Shown here: piece by piece, positions 15,127-26,900 of the stretch
Layout: each line of letters begins with the position of its first letter
Numbering within the stretch: position 1 is the stretch's first letter
NCBI GenBank assembly: GCA_030686995.1
Contig: CM060684.1
Span: 14,059,897-14,123,896, forward strand
Direction: 5' to 3'
Source: Artemisia argyi
Lineage: Eukaryota; Streptophyta; Magnoliopsida; Asterales; Asteraceae
DNA: 64,000 nt
Position numbers and translations under genes: made by a program
The notes under the pieces: generated by a model
Databases searched by the model: none
What the model was told of the DNA's origin: nothing
Seen by the model: only the letters and a program-made list of their open reading frames with translations

Positions 15127-16928
15127 TCACTCAGAAAAATTCATCAACGAAGTGAAAAGCTTCGGATATCTCTTCCGGAACTCGTCCTCACGTTCCCACG
15201 TAAATTCTGGTCCATGTCGGGAATTCCAACGAACCTTGACGAGCGGAATGCGACTTCGCTTGAGTCTTTTAACTTCACGATCTAAAATCTCAATTGGCTC
15301 TTCCACGAAATTCAATTTCTCATCGACACGAATATCCTTCATTGGAATGACAGGCATCTCATCAGAAAGACATTTCTTCAAATTACTGACGTGAAACACG
15401 TCGTGAACTTTACTCAGTTCATGTGGTAATTCCAACCTATAAGCCACGGGCCTAATTCTTTCTAAGATCAGAAATGGTCCAATGTAGCGTGGGTTGAGTT
15501 TACCACGTTTCCTGAAACGTATCACACCTTTCCAAGGCGAGACTTTCAGCATCACTCTGTCTCCAACCTGAAACTCTAAGGGTTTACGTCTCTGATCGGC
15601 GTAACTTTTCTGCCTATCTCTGGCTGCTTGCAACCGATCACGAATCCGAGCTACTTTCTCAGTAGTTTCCAAAATCAGTTCAGGGCCAGTGAGTTGGCTA
15701 TCTCCAACTTTCGCCCAACCAATAGGCGAACGACACTTTCTGCCATACAAAGCTTCAAATGGTGCAGCCTTAAGACTTGTGTGGTAGCTATTATTATAGG
15801 AGAATTCCGCAAGGGGTAAGTACCTCTCCTAGCCCTTACCAAAGTCTATGATGCATGCACGAAGCATATCCTCTAACGTCTGAATGGTCCTCTCACTTTG
15901 ACCATCGGTTTGGGGATGATATGCAGTACTCATATCAAGTCTCGTCCCCAAAGCCGTTTGAAGTGATCGCCACAAAGCTGACGTAAAACGGCTATCGCGA
16001 TCCGAAATAATAGATATCGGGACTCCATGACGCGCAATAATTTCCTTCACATATAACCTCGCAAGTTTATCCACACTATCATCTTCACTAATTGCTAGGA
16101 AATGAGCAGACTTTGTCAGACGATCCACAATTACCCAGATAGCGTCACAACCGCTAGCTGTCCTCGGTAATTTGGTAATGAAGTCCATAGTAATCCGCTC
16201 CCATTTCCAGACTGGAAGTTCTGGTTGCGTTAGTAATCCTGACGGTCTCTGGTGTTCAGCTTTAACCTTAGCACATGTCAAGCATTTACTAACGTACGAT
16301 GCTATATCTGCCTTCATATTTGGCCACCAATAGAACTTCTTAAGATCCTGGTACATCTTGTCGGACCCAGGATGAATAGAGTACCTTGACTTATGCGACT
16401 CATGCATAATTAACTCTCTAATTTCTCCATATAAAGGTACCCAAATCCGATCTCCAAAACATAGCAATCCATCAGAACGCTTAACGAATCCTTTCTCATT
16501 CTTAGCCATCCCAAATATATTCTCGGCAGATCTGTTTTCTGCTTTCAACGCTTCCGTTTGAGCTTCAAGTATTTGAGATGGTAACGGCGATACGATAGTC
16601 ATTCCCAATGACCTAACTCGTAACGGTGGTATTCTTTCCTTTCGACTAAGAGCATCAGCGACAACGTTTACTTTACCAGGATGGTAGCGAATTTCACAAT
16701 CATAATCGCTTAGCAACTCAATCCAACGTCGCTGTCTCATATTGAGCTCTTTTTGATTCAAGATGTGTTGTAGACTTTTGTGGTCAGTAAATACAACACA
16801 CTTGGTTCCGTACAAGTAATGTCTCCATATTCTTAAAGCGAAAACCACAGCACCTAGTTCCAAATCATGGGTAGTGTAGTTTTTCTCATGCTTTTTGAGC
16901 TGTCGGGAAGCATAAGCTATCACCTTCT
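15127..16928 (-). pseudogene. Second chromovirus pol fragment (RNase H - integrase - chromodomain)
   Basis: It aligns with 8735-10537 at near identity and keeps the same TAG (15829-15831). It starts mid-RNase H at KVIAYASR and continues through the integrase to a chromodomain ending at 15127. Upstream of 16928 the frame runs on by chance into antisense host sequence up to 17145, giving a spurious 438-codon chimeric ORF. The break coincides exactly with loss of homology to the first copy. Confidence 0.88.
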
Positions 16929-17680
16929 TTTTAAATTTTGTATGTGCTTTAAGTGTAAAGAGTTTGGTAGTGAAAATTGAGAATGAGAACTTGATGAGGA
17001 GCCTGTTGATATATTGCTTGTTGCCACTGTTGAATACGCTCAAGGTGGTGTGGTGATGATTGCCATATCCTTTTCCTACCTCGGGTAAGTTATGCACTTT
17101 ACTATTAAAATATTGTAATGTAGTTACTAACCAGATGCAAAACACATATTTTTATTGTGTTAAAAAAACTCTAGTTTGGTAAATGGAAAAAGTATATACA
17201 ATAGCTATCTTATAAAGTATTGTTATGATTATTGGAACAACCGGGCAACACTAATGGAATCATAATATCCATTAGTATTTTTTTTTTTTTTTTTTTTTTT
17301 TGGGTAAAAGGGTTATTTACCCCGGTAAAATATATTATCCAAAAAAACGTTGAAGTACAAAGGACGAGGGTGACTTCCCTCGCCTCAATCCTTAGGACAC
17401 TTTTCCCTTTCCTATCCCCTAGTATGAACCAAGAATTCCCTTGCTTTTTAAATTTGACTACTACAAAATTGGGTTCCATGCAATAGAAAAAGTCACTTTC
17501 ATTTATGTTTTATTGACACTGTATTTGTGTGTGTGCAGTATAGAGAGAGGTTTTGAAACGGGAAGTTGCTATATGCACATGTCAAATTAGCTATGGGAAG
17601 GGAGCAGGTGATGCATCTCGTAGTGAAAGTCCCGACCACGACCGCCTAGTTATTGATCCGTTAGCAACAAAAGTGTAGTT
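16929..17680 (+). pseudogene. Unknown multi-exon gene, copy I (3' fragment)
   Basis: The left side is cut by the retrotransposon break. 17040-17093 matches the end of the third recognised exon of copies II and III, with donor cgg|gtaag. The last exon starts after tgtgtgtgcag at 17539 and matches 59533-59680 of copy III almost exactly and 42870-43000 of copy II more loosely. In the frame conserved with copy II, the second codon of this exon is TAG where copy II has TAT; beyond it SYGKGAGDAS aligns with copy II FYGDGAGHQF. Copy III has the same TAG. I do not recognise the family. Confidence 0.55.
17278..17404 (-). mobile_element. Small retroposon-like insertion in the copy I intron
   Basis: A T run (17278-17301) plus about 100 bp (gggtaaaagggttatttacc onward) interrupts an intron that is continuous in copy III (59375-59402) and copy II (42757-42790). 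Read on the minus strand it is a short unit ending in poly(A). A few bases of the ancestral intron were lost at the site. No A or B box is visible, so it may be a truncated LINE or SINE tail. Confidence 0.5.
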
Positions 17681-18430
17681 TTGTGTACATTGACTTTATC
17701 TATTCATCAATATCTCTTTATTTTTTTGTTCCATCATAGACATATCTTAAGGATATAGTGAGAATTTGGAATTCTGTGAGCTTCTTTCCTTTTGGGTGCC
17801 TTTGGCTCTTTAAAGTGCCAAAGAATGTATTATGAATATTATGTCACATTGTTACGAGGAACTGTCAGAACTTTGAATGCACAACCATTTAGACTGTTTG
17901 AAAAGTAAAGCGTTATAAATATGCCCGACTTTTTATATTCTTCAAGTTTACAATAACTTTTATTCATGCTTATAATTATTCGTGTTAATTTTGTTTCTAA
18001 AAGTTTTAGAAATGGGGTTATGGCAAAGTGGCCAAATACATGTTTAGTTGAGAAACAACTTTTGATTTCTATACAATGTAACAGAAAAGCAAGTATATGC
18101 CGAACTGCTTATTGGGTGTTCTTTGATTTTTTTATTTATTTATTTATTTTTTTTTTCATTCATTTGCATATGCAGTTGTGCTTACTAGATTGAAGTTTTA
18201 GATTAATAGCATTTGGAGGTGCTGCAAAATGATGAATATCCTTATCCATGTTAGTTTATTATGGATATATGATCAGAGTCGTCTAAGTTAGGTCCATGAT
18301 CTAAACATCAAATAGTAACTCACAAGGATTCAAATAGTCTAAGTGAGTATTATTTGCCGTTTAACAGAAATTTTGGGTGTTACAATGCATACAAGTTGTT
18401 CACAATACTCCCAATGCCAAGGAGATGCCT
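17681..18430. other. Downstream flank of copy I; shared with copy III up to 17891
   Basis: 17681-17891 is nearly identical to 59681-59885. At 17891 copy I continues uninterrupted, where copy III carries a Harbinger fragment. The rest is AT-rich without recognisable genes; poly(T) near 18125-18158. Confidence 0.6.
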
Positions 18431-18433
18431 CTC

Positions 18434-18507
18434 CTTTACATCAAAAGTTTGTCATATTATACCGGTTTCATAAAACCGGTATGATATGACAAGCTTTTGA
18501 TGTAAAG
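18434..18507. repeat. Near-perfect 74-bp hairpin
   Basis: Arms of 35 nt (ctttacatcaaaagtttgtc... and its complement ending gatgtaaag) differ at two positions, with a loop of about 4 nt. It looks like a miniature foldback element just upstream of the nicalin pseudogene. Confidence 0.8.
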
Positions 18508-18542
18508 AGAAATAATGGTGCACAAATATAGATAAAGTGTAA

Positions 18543-19632
18543 GCTGATATTAAGAGAAATGATGCAGCTGGTCAACCAACAACAACTACTGACGGGTTAG
18601 TATATGCTTACAATTAACTTCTTATTATTGTTAAGTTAAGGATTAATCTAAAACCGTGGACCTCAAACGCAACATTAACTACTCCATCCCTTTGTATGTG
18701 CTTTTTTGTATTGTTCCTCAAACATGGAACATTTAAAATGGATATTTTTGTATTATAAACCTTGAAACTAAGTTTATATCTACAAAACTAGCCTTCCTAT
18801 GGTAACAAGACGATTGTGTAGGCGTAGCTCCATTGTGTCTTTCACGCTCATAGAATGTGGATATACGTACATTATCAGGACTGCCCAATGAAATTTCGAC
18901 CCGTTTGCTTATGACTGGGCTGATTTGGGTTGTGCTTTGTTTCAAATGGGTCACATAAGCTGAACAAGTTACTGTGGTCGAAAAGAAAGTTGGTGAAACA
19001 CGTTGCTTGTATGTTAGAAAATGGACAAAAGAGTGTTTGCTGGGTGATTTCTGATATCAATTTAACTTTTCACAGGGATGGTTGCCTGGATCTAAAGCTG
19101 ATGGCGATTCAAACCAGCTTCCAACTATCGCCATTGTCGCATCATATGATACATTTGATGCAACTCCGGTTGTTTAACCATCTTACCCTTTCCGTTACTT
19201 CCTAAACGATGGACTTGTACTGAATTCTGTCTTTCATTCTCTCTTATAGGCATTATCAGTTGGAAGTGATAGCAATGGCAGTGGTGTTGTGGCACTTCTT
19301 GAAAATCGATAGATTATTTTCTCTCTTATATTCCAACCCTAACACACGAGGAAGGTACAATATACTCTTTGGGTTGACTTCTGGAGGGCCTTATAACTAC
19401 AATGGAACTCAGTAGGTGTGTGCCTCTTTAGACTTCATATCCACCCTTTTTTGAGCAGTTGGTCACTCAATATGCTTTATTTTTTCTGCAGTGGCTTAGA
19501 AGTTTTGATCGCCGTTTGCGAGAAAGTACTGATTATGCTATCTGCCTGAATAGTCTTGGCTCAGGGGATCACGGGTTATGGCTTCATGTTTCCAAACCTC
19601 CAGAGAATGCGTATGTAAAGCAAATCTTTGAG
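18543..19632 (+). pseudogene. Nicalin (BOS complex NCLN-like) pseudogene, four exons
   Basis: Four exon-like blocks read as nicalin in the right order: 18543-18595 (RNDAAGQPTTTTDG), 19076-19168 (GWLPGSKADGDSNQLPTI..), 19250-19412 (ALSVGSDSNGSGVVALLE.., then FGLTSGGPYNYNGTQ) and 19492-19632 (WLRSFDRRLREST..SKPPENAYVKQIFE). Nicalin is an ER membrane protein with an aminopeptidase-like lumenal fold, part of a translocon-associated complex. Lesions: an extra A near 19301-19304 shifts the frame to a TAG at 19310, and the third exon's donor reads cag|tagg instead of GT. The exon expected between the first two and all later exons are absent. The middle of the protein survives only as a relic. Confidence 0.85.
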
Positions 19633-19639
19633 GTAAGTT

Positions 19640-20660
19640 ATTGAAACATGATAAGAAACAATAGAGGTGACCAAATGGGCAGATTGGGGATAACTATGAT
19701 TCAAAATGGTCCGGGTCAGACTGGGTTCACCAACAAACACTTTTTGTCCAAGCTCCCGTTTTTAATATTAGTTAATTATCTGTCAATCAGGATTGCAGAA
19801 ACAATGTAATTTCTACAATAATTCTGAATATTTGAACCATTAATGCGTTAGGAGGTTTTATGCATAAAAAATAGATTTTGGGCGACTTTCAACCTGGTTG
19901 ACCTGTTCCTCAACAGCCAATGTTGACCTGACCTATGCGAGATAAAACAACCCACATCATCTCATTTAAAAGCCACCTCTATGGGGTTACAGTTGGGCTA
20001 AAACACAAGAAAATAATGTTTCCAATTCCCGAGTAAGTAAAAATGCCTGTATATGTAGTCTCTATAGGCTCTTGAGCAATCGATTAATATCTGACCTGAT
20101 AAAAACCTTGTCAAAGGCAAGAAGGTAGGTCATAAGAGGGTTCGACAAATAGAGTGTCATTATTGCTTAGTTAGTGTTAGTTATAGTTAATAAATCTACA
20201 CCTCTACAGAGCGGAACCAAAAACCATGTTAACGAGTACCTCAAAATAAATTATGTTGAAGAACTGATCGAGATTTACACCATGAGAAACAAACAGTTCG
20301 ACATATTATATTGGCCTATGTGTTCTGCTCCAATAAATAAATCTCCCAGGTTGTGAATGGAACTCTATACTATACATGTGACAGGTCATTTGACATTTAC
20401 CCTGTGAGTGACCAACACTTGTTGATAACACATATTTATCTATTAAATTCGCGACGTCATAAACAGTGTATATACTCGAAGGGGATGATGACACACCCTC
20501 GGTTTATATTTTCATTCTTATATATATAGTTTCATATGTTCACTAGTGACACGTCGATGTTATTTATTGTTGGCTAGGTTTTTAACTAAATGTGTGAACA
20601 CGAGTGACATCTTGCGTACGGGTCAAAAAGTAAAAAGTATTTTGATAGGAATAAGACAAG
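19640..20660. other. Spacer between nicalin and ARM/TPR pseudogenes
   Basis: Contains gacctggttgacctg-type words near 19890-19940 typical of degenerate repeats. I see no exon or bounded element. Confidence 0.45.
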
Positions 20661-20669
20661 CGAAAGATG

Positions 20670-22065
20670 ATACCTCTTGCAGAAAGTTTCTTGTTCTTGT
20701 CTGCAATCCCCTCCTCGTTATTCCATTCACCATCAATATTGCCCATCTCTTTTCTACCGCCATCTCCTACATCGCTTTCACTGGCTGTCTCCCATTCAGA
20801 ATCATCACTCCCTTGCCCATAGGCATTACCATCTTCCGCCTCACAATCAATACCCCCATGTTTTATAGCAGCTTCCCTAAACAACCAAGCAGCACGCATC
20901 TGCTTCTTGACCAACCTCTCAGCATAATCAGGCACTTTATTCTGCCTAGACGACAGATCGGGATCTGTTGACTGATAACACTCGTTTATAAACAAAATAG
21001 CATCCAACAAGCTCTCTTTAGCCAAACCCAACATATCATAAGCCTGTGCTCTCCTCCATAGACAGAGAGCACGAGTAGCATCACCTATTGCACCCAATAT
21101 TACTTTGATGCAGCAAAAGATAACATTGGGCACGGTTGCTGTACAGTACAACTCTTTCTTTCGTAGATCTTACTGGACACAACGCTAGTGCTTCATATTA
21201 CTTTGATGCAGCTCCAGAGATATTTCCTGATGAAAAAAGGGAGTGGCCTTCTAACTTTACCACCAATGCGGCAGCTTGTTTTATATATTGCCAGTCATCT
21301 GACGATCGTGCGATATTACATAATTCCTCAATTACACCAGGGCAGCTGCTAACAGGTCCTCTTCCATGTTTATGATGACAGATAGTTCTTAGCAAGCCTA
21401 TAACCGCTGGTGAATTTTCATTAACGAGTCCACCCCACATAAGAGGAAGTTTTACGAGAAATTCTGGCTTACATATTGTTGAAGAGACCAACACTGTAAT
21501 TGACTAGCCCATTCCTCGGCTTTCCTCGACTCCATCTCTACACAACCTATGCCCCGCGTAAGAAGATCACAATGGTAGCTAAGCCTTCTGTCAGCGTACT
21601 GATAAAAGTGAGAGTAAACAATCTCAAGAGAACTCATCGCTAACTAGATGCAAAGCTCAAGGATCTCGCCATGACTTGCTACAGCAGGGAAAGTGCTTGC
21701 ATATGTAGCCAAGTGTCCTGAAGCTCGTACAGCGACTCTTTGTCAACCCAAGTCAACCTGCCCCTCAAAAGCTCAACCAAAGGTGGGATTACACCAGCAT
21801 TGACCGCAATTTCAGAAAAATCTTCCATGTTCATGGTGTAAGATCCGATTATATGAGCGGCATAATAAGGGATATAGATATTCTGATCATGAGATAGCCA
21901 ACGGCGATTCTTTATACCCTTCCAAATAAGCGCTGCCATGCACTCAAATATACCCAACTCAATAAACTCCGGATCATTAGGATGTGCCATAGCCGTATTC
22001 CAAAGGCCACTTATCGAGAGAGCTTGACCGTCATCATCTTGCAAAGGAAGCTCTCAAAAAAATAT
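20670..22065 (-). pseudogene. Intronless ARM-repeat/TPR-like protein pseudogene (At5g43120-type)
   Basis: On the minus strand, consecutive segments in different frames read as one plant ARM/TPR protein: HPNDPEFIELGIFECMAALI..IIGSYTMNMEDF (22000-21800), SSLEIVYSHFYQYADRRLSY..CVEMESRKAEEW (21637-21500), ICKPEFLVKLPLMWGGLVN..LCNIARSSDDWQY (21480-21290), then the TPR part DATRALCLWRRAQAYDMLGL..VPDYAERLVKKQMRAAW (21085-20880) and an acidic tail with DSEWETASESDVGDGG. No introns separate them, and the parts flow into each other with frameshifts, a TAG near 21640 and internal deletions (a large one after DDWQY, a small one inside the TPR at ALCL/WRRA). This suggests a retrocopy. The N-terminal half is missing. 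No poly(A) trace is seen at the left end. Confidence 0.8.
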
Positions 22066-23217
22066 CATGATGCTTGCTCTCCGCTTGTTTGGATTCCCTT
22101 CTTTCATGACACAGAAGAAACATCCAGGGTAAGGGCAGTCGGGTATCAGTTTGTCCATGCTCATATAACTTATTACTCCGAATTACAAAAACATGAAGCT
22201 AAATATTCATAAACCTCCGAGCATACACTGCAATAGGAATTATACACCAATAATCAGATTGACAGACCCACAATAACTTAATTCAGCAGAGCAGCAAAAC
22301 AAAAGGTGTACAAATGTTTAACACAAAAAGGGTTGATAGCTCATACAAAATCACTGGCACAATGTTATACTCTTTGAGTCTTTGTCGAGCCTGAAACTAA
22401 TTCCAACCAAAAGAGTTGATCCCATCTTAGAATTGGAAAAGAGGGAAGGGCCATCTTGTGAAGTAGTCGATGTAATTAATAATGCTGAAGTGATACCTAA
22501 GGTCCTAAGATATGTTTAGAGTCGAGTAGACCCGCAGGGCACTTACGAATTTGGAAGCATGTCAAACAAAAGGCATTGATTGAATTAACCTCAAATATAA
22601 TTATAGCACATATAGATGGGGCAGTGTCTGGCTCTAGAAACCACATTTCATTTCCATTCCAAATCTCCTTAAACCTAGAAAACACCTAAGGAGTTCATCT
22701 ATTCGTAGGCATAAAGTCATCAAAAAATTTATACCTAGAACACAGTCTTATAGATACAACATAAACAAGTCCTATGTAATGTATGACTTAATAATCAAAA
22801 CTAAGAACAAAACAAAACCACATAAAATGAGATAAGGGTTTTTCGACTACTCAAAAGAGGCTACCAGTCATAATTTTCAAACTAAAACAACTTCTAAATA
22901 CCCAATTAAGATAATATAAGCCATTTCGGCTAAAACTATGCCTCATTCGCAAAGTCGAAAAGAACCTAAATTTAAACAAAATTCCAACTTGGGTATCCCT
23001 AATCAAGTAACAAGAGAAATACCCTTTATCAAAATGATGCACTTATTTCATGTTATTATTTGGTCAACTTGTAACTTTTTTTAAAATATTTTCGAGTCGA
23101 GTTCGAGCTTCAAATTAGTTGACTCGTGAAGCTCGAGTACTTTATTGAGTTTCGATTAGATTACACTTTTATAATTTCAATTACTAAATTTTCATAAAAG
23201 TCGTGTATGAAAACGTT
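22066..23217. other. Spacer, no gene recognised
   Basis: AT-rich, with weak ORFs on both strands lacking any family motif. It may include flank of the ARM/TPR retrocopy or lost 5' exons of the NCA2-like gene, but I see none. Confidence 0.45.
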
Positions 23218-23420
23218 TGTATAAAAACATGTGTATAATGTGTGTATAAAAACATGTGTATAAAAATGTGTGTATAAAAACATGTGTATAAAAATGTCCG
23301 TATAAAAACATGGGTATAAAAACGTGTCTAAAAATATGTATAAAAATGAGAAAAACGTGTATATAAAAAACGTGTAATAAAATGTGTGTATAAAAATGTG
23401 TATATGAAAACGTGTATAAA
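23218..23420 (+). repeat. Minisatellite, about 16-bp unit
   Basis: About 12 variable copies of gtataaaaacatgtgt-like units, followed by an A-rich stretch to 23530. No spacers of unique sequence, so not a CRISPR. Confidence 0.85.
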
Positions 23421-23503
23421 TTTTAAAAATATTTAGAAGAAAAAAAAATTATATGAAAACAAATTTTATTTTTTAATTAAAAAAAATAAATAAATAAAAA
23501 AAT

Positions 23504-23537
<34 letters not shown>

Positions 23538-23908
23538 CTGTTTTTTTGTTAAGTCTAAACGGTCATTAGTATAAAGGACTAATGGTGCAAATGTTAGTAT
23601 AAAATATTAACGGAAAAAAACTAACAACAGTTAGTCTCAGGGACCAAACCTGTTACGGGTCGCAACCATAGGGACTATACACGTTAAATCCGACAGACCA
23701 CAGGGACCATTTATGAAATTAACTCTATCTTTTACTATGCCATTGGATGAATATAACTTATCTTCTGAAGTCATTCCTTTGTAGTAACACGTGCAGATAA
23801 GCATGCATGCACATCCTTCTTATTCTCATTCCTTTTTTAGGCATAACTAGTTGATAATGTCATATCAATCCATCTCAACTTATAACTATTAGAGATTATC
23901 ATTTGCAG

Positions 23909-26900
23909 ACATTCGTAAATAGGCACAAGGAATTGATGAAACTTAAAGAAGTGAAATCGACTCGTGATTTCAGGTTAGTTGGTATATTTGAACTGATAAT
24001 GGACATTATTTTTTCTTTTCTTTTCTGACGTACAATCTGTCAAATAATTGTAGTCATTAAGTTGCTATTTTATAGGCTATCATTTTTATATAATATTGTT
24101 TATGTATTAATGAAAAGGGAGGGCTTTACCTGGTTTGAATCTGTGTGGCGGTGGGTTCAAACCCCGTGGATTAGTCGGCCAAAAGGTCGGAAACCATGGT
24201 TACCCAAAAAAAACAAATGATGCTTTATAAAATTTAAAGGGTGTTTGGGATTGCTTGCTTCTTCTGCTTAAAAATAAGTACTAAAAGTATGTGTTGTTCT
24301 GCATAGTCAATGTGTATCAAGAGTTTGCGGATGCCATGAGGCATGGAAAGATATCTGGCTTGTAAAAGGAACTAAATGAACTCTAATAATAGTGACTGAA
24401 TCAAATCAAGTAACCCAAAATCACACACGATATCTAACACTTCGTCTTATATGTGAAGTAAAAATATTAATCATGGCCATCTTGTTACAGACAACATCTA
24501 TTTGTTTACTCGTAATGACTATGTGTGAATATGTGCTTGTTGGTACTCAGTGTCGACGTACACATAATATTCATACAAGATGTTCAATGTGGGTATACCT
24601 AACATAATAAGTGGTAGCTTATAAACCATACGTTATTATTTTTTGTAATCAGAATGATTTTATTCAATTGATATTGATGTAGTTTTGAGAAGGAGCTTAA
24701 GTATCCAACCCAAAATCTTAGCGGCGAAGATTCTGCTCGACCAATGCTTAGCCAAGTAACACACTACCAATCTCACTCTCGTTTGCTGGTTGATATATTT
24801 TATCTAGGCTAATTTCAATAACGAGCAGCGCACTTTTGGTCTATAGTTATTATTGTTATGGCAAATGTCACTAAAAAGCAATGTACTTTAAGTCTTTAGT
24901 CGGTTTTGGTGATTATAATTTTTCGAATATCCATTGTGGTTATTAACGTGTTCTTTGAAACACTTGTGTACTTGAAAAGAACCAAGGCTACCAAATCGGA
25001 TAAAAATAAATTATAATTACTCCAAGGAACCAAAAGCATAAAGTACATTGCTATGTAGTGAAGATCGCCTTAATAACGGTACCTCTATAAAAGAAAACAA
25101 AAAATGCAGTTTCAGCTATTCTATCGGCTCATCCAGTTAGAAAATATGAAAATTTAATAAAACGAAATTGGGTCAAAAAATGTATTATTATGAAAACTGA
25201 TCAAAAGCCAAAGTAACGTTGCTGTGTAGTGAAATTTGCCCGTCATACCATGTCACATGTGAATATTAATTTGTTTTAATTTTTTTTCCAATGACAGATT
25301 CAGAAGCTTAAACTTGGCGTTGAAACGTGAGTTAAAATAAGCATTTCATTAGTTAACTCATTTTCTAAAATGATGCTATTACTAATAGGGCAACCTTGCC
25401 AATACATTCTTTCAACAGGGCAAGGGAAGTGCTTGAGCTGAACCACCAGATAATGATGGCCAGTGAGAGAATCATTGTCACCCTTGCTGCTATACCAGCT
25501 ATTATTTTCTCCCTTGGTGGGCTCATGATATCATGTGCATTGGTCAAACAGGTAGGTTCAGTTTACATCTTTCAGCTTGCTAGTGTGACTGAACAATGGT
25601 GATATGTCAAATTTTTTAAATTTAGCCTTGATTCTTAAATGCAAGCAGTTTAATGCTCACTTCTGGATTCTAGTTTAACCACTATATTTTGAGTTTGTGA
25701 TCAGTGAAAACTGATTTTGATTTCCATGGGACTACGTACTGGGTTCACCAAGCTCTTGTTCCTTGAAAGGCTAACATTTCACATTAAAGAGAATTTCAAG
25801 TTACTTAGTAAGGGTCTATATATATTTTACTTTTTTTTTTACATGAAATAAAAGGTTGCCAATCGGTATGTCTTTCGGCTACACTTGGGAAGCAGAAATA
25901 AGTTCTTTCTTTAATGCGACCGAGTTTCTTAAAAGTAAATGCATAACTGTATCCAAACTTGTATAATTAGTTATACAAGATGTATTTTTTTGTGATAATT
26001 CTTATCTTGAGGTAAACTGATAGTAGCTTCCTGATTATCATATGGTTCCTGTGTCTCAGGTACTAGGTGAAGGGAGAAGTGCTCGAGCTCAAAGAAGACT
26101 TTTACTAAAGGAGGTCGAGCAAAGATTTTTAGAATTCCAGAAGCAGTGCTCGCCAGTAACATTTACGTTTCATTAATCATTTACTAATAGATTAAAAGTA
26201 GGCCCTTATGACATGTTTTCATTTAATGGCGGGCCTTATCGCTTTGGGCTTAAGGTGGCCACACCAAGCTCCTGAAAAGAGAGGGCTCTAAGCGGTATGA
26301 GTCTATCTGGCGGTGGCCCAAGGTCAGAAACCATGGTTACCAAAAAAAAATAATCACAAATTGGATTTTCTGGTGAGCTCGTCGAAGTGTGTAAATGGCC
26401 CAGGTTCCTTCAACCCATTGGCCATTTCACCCAATTACCTAATATTAAACCGACTAAAATAAAATAAAAAAGATGCTCTGCTTGCTATTGGACTTCATAG
26501 TTTGGAGTCAGGGTCTTCAACAATTGAATGAATTGTGTATATATACCAAAGTAAATCATCTGTTTAGATAGATTTTGTAAGAAGTTCCAAATAGATTAAT
26601 CAAATACTGATTAGAATAATCGCATCCTAACTTTAAGCTAGTGTGATCAAGAAGCTACCAAACTTAGAAAGAACTGATAGATACACAAAAATCTAAATCA
26701 TTCGAATTTAAACACCAACATTTGGAATTATACTCTTTTAACCAGGGAATATTTACATACATTATTATAACTCTCCCCTTGCTCCTCATACTTAAGAATG
26801 CATATTGGCAGGGAATGATCAACCGCGTATGTGGGTTCAAATTGCATCCCCTCTAGCTTAAAATCTAACTACACACTAAAGTTGTTGACTTTTGATATTA

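Noticed and set aside
17210..17486. Overlapping ORFs on both strands through a T run
   Set aside because: Created by the retroposon insertion and poly(T) in an intron.
23218..23420. Possible CRISPR-like array
   Set aside because: Contiguous degenerate units without unique spacers, in plant nuclear DNA.
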